Source of the DNA: a virus
Length of the DNA: 40,446 nucleotides
Strand: one strand, 5' to 3'
IMG/VR virus record: IMGVR_UViG_3300020470_000050
Span: 1-40,446 of that record
The position numbers and the translations under genes are program-made. Positions 13,255 to 20,442 of this stretch are shown here, piece after piece. Position 1 is the stretch's first letter, and each line of letters starts with the position of its first letter. The notes beneath the pieces were generated by a model. That model was not told the origin of the DNA, made no database searches, and saw only the letters and a list, made by a program, of their open reading frames with translations.

Positions 13255-13991
13255 CACTACTAATAGATGCTGACATGCTTGTTTACACGGCATGTTGCAG
13301 TTCAGAATTTGATTGCAAATTCAACGAGTACCAGCATGTGCTTTTATCAGATGAATGTGCTGCCTTGGATTACATAGCTGCAAAGCTAGAAGAATATCAG
13401 TCCATCACTGGTGATAGAGGCAAGATCATCATGTGTTTCTCTGACTATCCCACCTTTAGGCATGAAGTATATAGCCAGTACAAAGCTAATCGAATAGGCA
13501 AGCGTAAACCCTTGGCATTTAAAGATGTAGCTGAAGCAGTGAGAAGGTATCACGATGTCGCTACCTATCCCAACCTTGAAGCTGATGATGTGATGAGTCT
13601 CCTTGCAACAGAGGAGGTGCACCCCACTCGTGTCATAGTCTCAGGTGATAAAGATATGAGGTCAACACCCTGCATCCTTCTGAGGAATGGAGATCTTGAA
13701 ACCATTTCTGAAAAGAGGGCAGATAGAAACTGGATGGTGCAAGTTTTATGTGGTGATAGGTGCGACAACATACCTGGGTTGGTAGGTGTCGGCCCAAAAA
13801 CTGCTGAAAAAATTTTAGGAGATTCCGAAACCCTTTCTGATATGTGGGACAAGGTGATAGGTGCTTACGAGAAGAGGAAACTTACATACAAATCAGCATT
13901 ACTTTCAGCACGACTCACTAGAATCTTGAGACATGGCGAGTACAATTTACATAAGCAAGAAGTAAAACTCTGGAACCCACCACATGATTGA
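13251..13991 (+). CDS. 5'-3' exonuclease (T7 gp6-type, FEN family)
   Basis: 246 residues (T7 gp6: 300). Metal-binding acids are seen in LLIDADML, NLEADDVMS, VSGDKDMRS and LCGDRCDN, and the helix-three-turn motif in PGLVGVGPKTAEKIL. The enzyme removes RNA primers and degrades host DNA for nucleotides. ATG overlaps the primase-helicase TGA (ATGA), and the next gene overlaps its end by 8 bases. Confidence 0.93.
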   Translation: MTLLIDADMLVYTACCSSEFDCKFNEYQHVLLSDECAALDYIAAKLEEYQSITGDRGKIIMCFSDYPTFRHEVYSQYKANRIGKRKPLAFKDVAEAVRRYHDVATYPNLEADDVMSLLATEEVHPTRVIVSGDKDMRSTPCILLRNGDLETISEKRADRNWMVQVLCGDRCDNIPGLVGVGPKTAEKILGDSETLSDMWDKVIGAYEKRKLTYKSALLSARLTRILRHGEYNLHKQEVKLWNPPHD

Positions 13992-14169
13992 CGAAGAACT
14001 TTGGCCTGAGATTCCTGAAACATTAATCAGGAAACTAGAAGAGATCTACCCTGATAGATGTCCATCAATAGAGGCAAGTGACCGAGAGATCTGGAGGTAC
14101 GGTGGACAGGTGGAGCTAGTAAGAATGTTGCGATCTGTATATAATGAGCAAAACAATGTCGAACAGTAA
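13984..14169 (+). CDS. Small acidic hypothetical protein
   Basis: 61 residues. MIDEELWPEIPETLIRKLEE opens an amphipathic acidic helix; the second half is EIWRYGGQVELVRMLRSVYN. Overlaps the exonuclease by 8 bases and joins the next gene by TAATG. Probably co-translated with replication genes; family unknown. Confidence 0.75.
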   Translation: MIDEELWPEIPETLIRKLEEIYPDRCPSIEASDREIWRYGGQVELVRMLRSVYNEQNNVEQ

Positions 14170-15644
14170 TGGCTACAGCAAGCGAAGCTGTTGATGCAGC
14201 ATATCAACAATATCTAGGCAGAACTGCTGGTGCTACAGGTAAGGCTTACTGGGTACAGACTTGGGAAGACGATTATCAAAAAGCTATAGATGCAGGCAAA
14301 ACCCCAGCCCAAGCTGAAGCTGCTGCCACTGCTAATACTAATAAACATCTTGCAGCGAGTACAGAAGGTAAGGTTTACGATAAAACTGGAATAGCTAAGA
14401 CAGCTTTCGAAGGTACGGCAGCATACAACACTGTTGATGACACTGCTAATTGGTACACCGCTGGTGTTACTACAGCAGATGATCCTAATGAATTCGCAAG
14501 TGGCATGAGAGATGAGGACTGGGCTACCAAGCTAAGTTCATCAAACCTAGAAAACTATACGCAAGGTTTAAATAAAATGTATGGACAATTACAAGGTAAT
14601 ACTTTAGGACAAGAAGGACTTGAGTGGTGGGGATATCAAAAGACTCAAGCTATTGACCATTACATGAGTGATGCTGGTGGTAATTATTCTTTTGATACAG
14701 CTAGCAAGCTTGCAGATTTCAGCATAAGTGAAGATATAAAAGCAAACACAGGACACCAAAACTATAAGAAGTTTGGATCGATAGGTTATGGCAACCCACT
14801 ACTAATCAAGACCAGTACTGATCCTTCAGGAGATATCCTTACAGAAAAGAAATGGTTAACTCTTGATCCATCAACAAATTTAAATCCAACTGGTACAAAG
14901 ATTGCTACGCAATATCAGATAGATGCAGACGGTGAATTTATATTGGATGATGCTGGAAATAAAATAGCGACAGGCAATACAGCAACACCTTACTCATGGT
15001 CGTACGTGCAGGATGCAACAGCACCTGGAGGATACAAGATAACACCAACACCTTTCTTTAATAGCGTAGAAGATTCAACTGTAGGGCATGACTATCACAT
15101 GGCTCACTACAACGTGGATGGTAAAAAAACTTTTGAGATTCCAAGTGGTGTCCAAAACATAAACCCCAGCTTGCTTACATCTACTGGCTCCGACAAATTA
15201 GACATCGCAACTTGGGCTGAAACTCCTGATGGTAAAGCAGCTATTGCTAACAATCAGTTTGGTATTAAGAACAAAGGGTTCAACGTAGTAGATGGAAAGC
15301 TTTCATGGCAAGATGATGGAATAGATCACAGCACAACTGATAGCAACCTTGGACTAGCACCTGGACAGCAGGTTCCTATTAACTGGGGAGGAGGATATGT
15401 AACAGATTTATCAGGAGGGCCAGTCGTTAAAAAATATGTACCACCAGTTCCACAACAAACAGGTGGAGCAGGTGCAGGTAATACAATTATTAATTTAGAC
15501 CAGCCTCAAAAAAGTACAACAGCAGCAGATAAAGCAACCAAACAAGAAGACTTAGGTATGTATTCAGGTCAAGGAAAGAAAGGTTTTAGTACACTCAAGT
15601 ACAAGCCAACAGGCAACATCAGTACACTTGGAATAGTCTCATAG
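14169..15644 (+). CDS. DUF4214-like protein, possible virion or adhesion protein
   Basis: 491 residues. YQQYLGRTAGATGKAYWVQT near residues 12-31 is the DUF4214 signature (a short helix often found in secreted or surface proteins). The rest is Gly/Thr/Asp-rich with many aromatic residues and extended stretches, and a C-terminal Gly/Thr tail (KKGFSTLKYKPTGNISTLG). No enzyme motif, no signal peptide. It lies between replication and head genes, where T7-like phages carry species-specific genes, and starts the late block. A virion role is plausible, as neighbouring genes are structural; function is not established. Confidence 0.7.
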   Translation: MATASEAVDAAYQQYLGRTAGATGKAYWVQTWEDDYQKAIDAGKTPAQAEAAATANTNKHLAASTEGKVYDKTGIAKTAFEGTAAYNTVDDTANWYTAGVTTADDPNEFASGMRDEDWATKLSSSNLENYTQGLNKMYGQLQGNTLGQEGLEWWGYQKTQAIDHYMSDAGGNYSFDTASKLADFSISEDIKANTGHQNYKKFGSIGYGNPLLIKTSTDPSGDILTEKKWLTLDPSTNLNPTGTKIATQYQIDADGEFILDDAGNKIATGNTATPYSWSYVQDATAPGGYKITPTPFFNSVEDSTVGHDYHMAHYNVDGKKTFEIPSGVQNINPSLLTSTGSDKLDIATWAETPDGKAAIANNQFGIKNKGFNVVDGKLSWQDDGIDHSTTDSNLGLAPGQQVPINWGGGYVTDLSGGPVVKKYVPPVPQQTGGAGAGNTIINLDQPQKSTTAADKATKQEDLGMYSGQGKKGFSTLKYKPTGNISTLGIVS

Positions 15645-15683
15645 TAATATCAAGCTATCATTAAGTAACTACAGAGATTAGCT

Positions 15684-16034
15684 ATGTGTGGTGGTGGTGG
15701 ATCTTCAGGGCCGTCTGAAGAAGACAAAAAGAAAGCAGATGAAAAACATGCAGAGAACATTGCTCTACAGAAAGAGCAGATGGAAGAACAGAAGCGACAG
15801 TTTGAATTAACTAGAGCAGATAACCAAGCTAGATACAGAGAACAAAAAGCACAAGCAAAAGCTGCACCACCTCCACCACCAGAGAAGACAGCAGGAGAAG
15901 CAGCACCAGCACTAGATTCTAAAAGGTGGGCTAAAGGTGGTGGCAAGAAACAATACACAAACCCACCAGTTAAACAAGCAGCAGCAACCAGGTCGTCAGC
16001 ACATGCGGCTAAGAGTCTTTACATCCCTACATAA
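15684..16034 (+). CDS. Small Gly/Pro/Lys-rich protein before the portal
   Basis: 116 residues. MCGGGGSSGP start, a long charged coiled-coil segment (EEDKKKADEKHAENIALQKEQMEEQKRQFELTR, in parts), a Pro run and a basic tail. The MCGGGG start recalls small virion-associated proteins located before the portal in marine T7-like phages. ATG lies 39 bases after the preceding gene. It ends one base before the portal ATG. Role unknown; an assembly or ejection accessory is possible. Confidence 0.75.
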   Translation: MCGGGGSSGPSEEDKKKADEKHAENIALQKEQMEEQKRQFELTRADNQARYREQKAQAKAAPPPPPEKTAGEAAPALDSKRWAKGGGKKQYTNPPVKQAAATRSSAHAAKSLYIPT

Positions 16035-17792
16035 ATGGACTTAAGCATTGACCCTATTGATCTAGCACCAGGGAAAGGAGCTAAAGATAAGAAGGAAGGT
16101 ACTACCCTTGCTGGTAGATACGACCAACTAAAAACTAACCGTGATCCTTTCCTTCAAAGAGCTAGAGATTGTGCAAAGGTAACTAACCCTGCTGCCTGCC
16201 CTGACTCCAACATGGGAGATCATGGAAAACTCAAGACACCTTGGCAATCAACAGGTGCAATGGGTGTTAGTAACTTACAAAATAAATTAAACCTAACTCT
16301 CTTTCCTCCTAACACTCCCTTCTTCAAGCTAGAGATTGACAGCCTTGCATTAAGGATAGAAGAGCAAGGGCCAGAGATTAAGACAGAACTCGACACAGCA
16401 TTAGTAAAGGTAGAGCAAGCTGTGATGACTGAGCTAGAAACTATGAGTGCAAGAGCATCACTTGCTCAGGCATTTCAACAGTTGCTAGTTACAGGTAACG
16501 TCCTTCTCTATGTACAAGAAGACAGGATCAGGACTATACATTTACAAAACTATTGTGTCGTTCGTGATCCAATGGATCATGTGACTGAGATCTTAGTAGA
16601 AGAAGAAGTATATCCTGAAGCATTGCCAGATGGATTCCTCCCTGACCAAGAGAAGGAAGACGAGAAGTTAGGCCCAGTCAAGAAGACAGTAAAGATACAT
16701 ACATGTGTTAAGACTGAGAACGGTATCACTCGCTGGTATCAGGAGTGTAAAGGTAAGGAGATTCCTAACACATACGGCATGTGTCCAATGGATTGCAGTC
16801 CTTGGATTGTGTTGAGGTATGAGCGTATTGAAAGTGGAGAAGAGTACGGAAGAAGTCATGTCGAGAAATACTACGGTGACTTGACTGCACTTGAATCTTT
16901 GTATCAAGCATCAATCGAAGCGGCCAGTGCGGCTTCAAAAATTTTATTCTTAGTCAATCCCAATGGAACCACTAGACCACGTACTCTCAGCAGTGCAGCG
17001 AATGGTGCAATAGTCCAAGGTAATGCTGCTGATGTAACTGTCGTTCAAGCACAGAAGCAGGCCGATCTACAAATAACAATGAGTATGATCGAGCGTATAG
17101 AGCAGAGACTTGAGTTTGCTTTCCTGCTTAATCAAGCAGTACAACGACCAGGTGAAAGAGTTACAGCAGAAGAAATAAAATATATGGCTCAGAGTTTGGA
17201 AGCCACAATCGGAGCCTTCTACTCAATACTTACTCAAGAACTACAGCTACCACTGGTACGCAGGTTGATCTATATGTTACAGAAGAAAGGCAAACTACCT
17301 GAGTTCCCTAATAGTCAGGAGACAGGTGAACCTTTAGTACAGCCAAGAGCAGTGACAGGTCTTGAAGGTATAGGTAGAGGTGATGATATGAATAAGTTAA
17401 CTGAGTTCTTATCTATTACTCAGCAGGTACTAGGCCCAGAGATAGCACAACAGTATGTAAATTACGAAGAAGCACTGCGAAGATTGGCAGCTAGTGCTTC
17501 AATAGATACGACAAACTTAGTTAAAACAAGTCAGCAACTACAGCAAGAAGCTGCTGCTGCACAAGCTCAACAGCAACAACAGCAGCAAGAGATGCAGATG
17601 ATGGAAGCAATGAAGTCCTCTGCTATGGCTAAAGTTGCAGACAACTACACTAAACCAGGTTCACCTTATGGCCCCCAATTCTCAGGAAACTCCGAAACAG
17701 GAGCAGCAGGAAGCATCCCTAACACCGTCCCCGATCTCGGGGCAGCAGCCGAAGGACTCCCCAGTGGCCCAGTCTCAGGAGGAGAAACCTAG
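16035..17792 (+). CDS. Portal protein (head-tail connector, T7 gp8-type)
   Basis: 585 residues (T7: 536). Recognised by the N-terminal GRYDQLKTNRDPFLQRARDC region, TPWQSTGAMGVSNLQNKL, LTLFPPNTPFFKLE and the long helical C-terminus with a Gln-rich run near the end (AQAQQQQQQQEMQ). It forms the dodecameric ring where DNA enters and the tail attaches. The start follows directly on the preceding stop. The last 125 bases overlap an out-of-frame gene starting at 17668. Confidence 0.95.
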   Translation: MDLSIDPIDLAPGKGAKDKKEGTTLAGRYDQLKTNRDPFLQRARDCAKVTNPAACPDSNMGDHGKLKTPWQSTGAMGVSNLQNKLNLTLFPPNTPFFKLEIDSLALRIEEQGPEIKTELDTALVKVEQAVMTELETMSARASLAQAFQQLLVTGNVLLYVQEDRIRTIHLQNYCVVRDPMDHVTEILVEEEVYPEALPDGFLPDQEKEDEKLGPVKKTVKIHTCVKTENGITRWYQECKGKEIPNTYGMCPMDCSPWIVLRYERIESGEEYGRSHVEKYYGDLTALESLYQASIEAASAASKILFLVNPNGTTRPRTLSSAANGAIVQGNAADVTVVQAQKQADLQITMSMIERIEQRLEFAFLLNQAVQRPGERVTAEEIKYMAQSLEATIGAFYSILTQELQLPLVRRLIYMLQKKGKLPEFPNSQETGEPLVQPRAVTGLEGIGRGDDMNKLTEFLSITQQVLGPEIAQQYVNYEEALRRLAASASIDTTNLVKTSQQLQQEAAAAQAQQQQQQQEMQMMEAMKSSAMAKVADNYTKPGSPYGPQFSGNSETGAAGSIPNTVPDLGAAAEGLPSGPVSGGET

Positions 17793-17895
17793 AGAGTTAG
17801 CTACTATTAAAGAAGAGAAGCCAGTTGCTAAGAAGAAGAAAGATAAAGAGCCGCAAGTTACTAAAGATGGCGAACGGCACATCACTATCAAATAA
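17668..17895 (+). CDS. Small Lys/Glu/Pro-rich protein overlapping portal 3' end
   Basis: 75 residues from ATG 17668, in another frame than the portal. An earlier TTG at 17635 is possible. Low complexity: Pro/Gln/Ser then KKKKDKEPQVTKDGERHITIK. The 103 bases beyond the portal stop continue the frame to a stop 23 bases before the scaffold gene, which argues that it is a gene. The portal tail is Gln/Gly/Ala-rich, so chance extension is also possible. Confidence 0.55.
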   Translation: MAPNSQETPKQEQQEASLTPSPISGQQPKDSPVAQSQEEKPRELATIKEEKPVAKKKKDKEPQVTKDGERHITIK

Positions 17896-17918
17896 CAAAC
17901 TTTCACCCATCACATCCA

Positions 17919-18725
17919 ATGCCAGAAGCAATTACTATTTCCGAACCAGAGACAGGTGCGTTATCTCCTGAACAGGAGGCAGATGCAAAAGATCAAGCAC
18001 TTGTAAATGAATCAGAACAGAATGGGCCAGTTAAATTTGCTGGTAAGTATGAGTCTGTTGAAGAGCTAGAGAAAGGATACGCAGAACTTCAGAAGAAGTT
18101 AAGTGGTCAAGAAGAAACGACAGAAGAAGTATCTGAATCGAAGGAAGAAGCAGCACCTGCCAACGCTTCAGAAATCTATGGTGAATACATAGGTAGTCGC
18201 CTTGATGAAGCTGGTGTTGACTATCAAGGGATGAATACTAAATGGCAAGAGACAGGCAAGCTAGATGATGACGACTACACAGCATTAGAAGGTGCTGGCT
18301 TTAGTAAAGATATGGTTGAAGCATACCTAGATGGTGTGCAGTACAGAGCAGAGCAGGACTCACAACTTGCAGCTAAAGAAGTAGCAGCAATTAAGAATGA
18401 GTTCGGAGGTGAGCAGGTCTACAACGATATGATTACATGGGCTGCTGGAAACCTAGACAAAGCAGAGGTTGATGCATTTAATAACATGCTTAAGACCAGC
18501 AACCCACATCAAATAAGGATTGCTGTCGCTGGTATTCAAGCTGCCTATATGAACAACGCACCAAGAGAACCCAAGCTTGTCGGAGGTAGAACGCCTAGAG
18601 CGAATACCACTAAGTTTGAATCAACAGCACAGTTAGTAGCTGCTATGAATGATGAACGATATGCAACTGATCCAGCGTATAGACAAGAGGTACAAGAAAA
18701 ACTTAGTCGCTCAAAAGTGTTGTAA
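17919..18725 (+). CDS. Scaffolding / capsid assembly protein (T7 gp9-type)
   Basis: 268 residues (T7: 307). Very acidic N-terminal half (about residues 1-90), KYESVEELEKGYAELQKKL near residues 43-62, and a basic C-terminal helix (PAYRQEVQEKLSRSKVL) that would bind the capsid protein. Position between portal and capsid genes as in T7. It directs prohead assembly and leaves before packaging. Confidence 0.9.
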   Translation: MPEAITISEPETGALSPEQEADAKDQALVNESEQNGPVKFAGKYESVEELEKGYAELQKKLSGQEETTEEVSESKEEAAPANASEIYGEYIGSRLDEAGVDYQGMNTKWQETGKLDDDDYTALEGAGFSKDMVEAYLDGVQYRAEQDSQLAAKEVAAIKNEFGGEQVYNDMITWAAGNLDKAEVDAFNNMLKTSNPHQIRIAVAGIQAAYMNNAPREPKLVGGRTPRANTTKFESTAQLVAAMNDERYATDPAYRQEVQEKLSRSKVL

Positions 18726-18734
18726 GGGGTATTA

Positions 18735-18832
18735 TATAAACAACCTAAACATTCTCGTATAAACAACGGCCCCTTGCGAGGGATACCCTGCGTTGAAGAG
18801 ATAGTGAAGGGCAACCTTTCTTTCTTTTTTCC
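18735..18832 (+). promoter_or_regulatory. Capsid gene upstream region with tandem 10-bp repeats
   Basis: TATAAACAAC occurs at 18735-18744 and 18758-18767, 23 bp apart. A short hairpin CCCT-TGCG-AGGG (18771-18782) follows, then a pyrimidine-rich tract before the GTG at 18833 with no Shine-Dalgarno. The capsid gene of T7 has its own strong promoter here, so a phage-polymerase promoter is expected; these repeats are the obvious candidate. Confidence 0.5.
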
Positions 18833-19798
18833 GTGGCTAACTTTACTAGCTCACGGCTAGGTCTTGTAAACAATACAGGAACTAGCTATGACGCTCTGTT
18901 TCTTAAGACCTTTAGTGGTGAAGTACTAAGTGCTTTCCGCAAGGCAACCGTGTTCGAGTCATTACACACTGTACGCACAATCAAGTCTGGTAAATCTGCT
19001 CAGTTCCCTATCATTGGATTAAGCAGCACAGCCTACCATACACCTGGTACACAGCTTACAGGTAATGCTATTAAGCACGCTGAAGCTGTTATCAACATCG
19101 ATGACAAGCTCGTATCAAACGTATTCGTTGCTGACATTGATGAGGCTAAGAACCATTATGACGTTCGTAGCCAGTACACCACAGAAATGGGTAACGCATT
19201 AGCGTACACATTTGATAAGAACGTAGCAGCTACTATCTGCCAAGCAGCAAGAACAGCTACTAACTTCAACACTGACCTACCTGGTGGTACTCGTATCAAG
19301 ATTGTTGCTTCTAGTAAAGCAGCTATCACAGGGGCACAACTAGTTAGTGCTATGTGGTCAGCAGCAGAGCAGATGGATATAGATAATATTCCAGAGGACG
19401 GAAGATACTTAGCTCTTGGCCCAACTGAGTACTACAAAATTGCTCAGACAACAGACGTACTCAACAGAGACTGGGGTGGTTCTGGAGCATACGCAGATGG
19501 AACAGTCTTAAAGGTTGCTGGTATCAGCATCGTTAAGTCTAACCACTTGCCAACTACAAACCGTTCTCAAGTAACTGGTGAGAACAACACATACCATGCT
19601 GACTACACAGACAGCGTTGGACTTGTGTTTAACAAGCAGGCTGTTGGTACTGTTAAGTTGATGGATCTGAAGATGGAACAAACTGGTTCCGATGTACATG
19701 CATTATGGCAAGGTACATTCATGGTCGGATCTATGGCTCATGGTACTGGCGTACTTCGTCCAGACTGTGCTATCGAAATATACACAGCAACCAGCTAA
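18833..19798 (+). CDS. Major capsid protein (T7 gp10-type)
   Basis: 321 residues (T7: 345) from GTG 18833, MANFTSSRLGLVNN. The N-terminal region, LKTFSGEVLSAFRKATV, TVRTIKSGKSAQFPIIGL and the alpha/beta HK97-fold core with RYLALGPTEYYKI are typical of T7-like marine phages. No second frame-shifted capsid form is evident. It makes up the icosahedral shell. A terminator follows immediately. Confidence 0.96.
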   Translation: MANFTSSRLGLVNNTGTSYDALFLKTFSGEVLSAFRKATVFESLHTVRTIKSGKSAQFPIIGLSSTAYHTPGTQLTGNAIKHAEAVINIDDKLVSNVFVADIDEAKNHYDVRSQYTTEMGNALAYTFDKNVAATICQAARTATNFNTDLPGGTRIKIVASSKAAITGAQLVSAMWSAAEQMDIDNIPEDGRYLALGPTEYYKIAQTTDVLNRDWGGSGAYADGTVLKVAGISIVKSNHLPTTNRSQVTGENNTYHADYTDSVGLVFNKQAVGTVKLMDLKMEQTGSDVHALWQGTFMVGSMAHGTGVLRPDCAIEIYTATS

Positions 19799-19805
19799 TT
19801 ACCGT

Positions 19806-19829
19806 GGGGGCTATATGCCCCCTCTTTTC
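19806..19829 (+). terminator. Rho-independent terminator after the capsid gene
   Basis: GGGGGC (19806-19811), loop TATAT, GCCCCC (19817-19822), then TCTTTTCT. In T7 a terminator also follows gene 10, which allows strong capsid expression with partial read-through into the tail genes. The next ATG starts two bases after it. Confidence 0.85.
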
Positions 19830-19831
19830 TT

Positions 19832-20440
19832 ATGGGTCTTAACCTCACATCAGAACTAGAAGCAGTCAACAAAGTATTAAGGATGATGGGTGAAGCACCT
19901 GTTAACTCCTTGGCTGGTCAGTTCGGTCTTGCAAAACAAGCAAACGATACACTTAAAGAAACAAGCAGAACAATCCAATCAGAAGGGTGGTCGTTTAATA
20001 CTGACTACGAGAGAACTCTGACTCGTACTGCTGGTACTAATGAAATTGAATTGAGTTCAGATATAAGCAGAGTGAAGATTGATCCTTATGAATACCCAGA
20101 TAATGAGGTAGTACAAAGAGGATTAAAGTTATACGACAGAAGAAAGAATACTTCAGTCTTTGAAGAAGATTTAATAGCAGATGTAACGTACTTCCTAGAG
20201 TGGACTGACCTACCTGAACACGCTCGTCAATACATAATGACAAAGGCAGGTCGCACACTACAAGAACAGATACTAGGTAGTGCAGAACTAAGTCAGATTA
20301 ATATCACAGCAGAAGCAGAAGCAAGAGCACAGTTCTTAGAAGAAGAAACTAATGCAGGAGATCACAATATGATTAGAGGTAATCCTAATCACACAGGAGT
20401 ATTTCAGACTTACCAGCCAAGTCGTACTGTTCTTAGATAG
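19832..20440 (+). CDS. Tail tube protein A (T7 gp11-type adaptor)
   Basis: 202 residues (T7: 196). ELEAVNKVLRMMGEAPVNSL is the family's N-terminal signature, followed by SEGWSFNTDYERTL and the ARQYIMTKAGRTLQEQILG helix. It forms the ring under the portal to which the nozzle and fibres attach. The next gene follows after two bases. Confidence 0.95.
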   Translation: MGLNLTSELEAVNKVLRMMGEAPVNSLAGQFGLAKQANDTLKETSRTIQSEGWSFNTDYERTLTRTAGTNEIELSSDISRVKIDPYEYPDNEVVQRGLKLYDRRKNTSVFEEDLIADVTYFLEWTDLPEHARQYIMTKAGRTLQEQILGSAELSQINITAEAEARAQFLEEETNAGDHNMIRGNPNHTGVFQTYQPSRTVLR

Positions 20441-20442
20441 TC

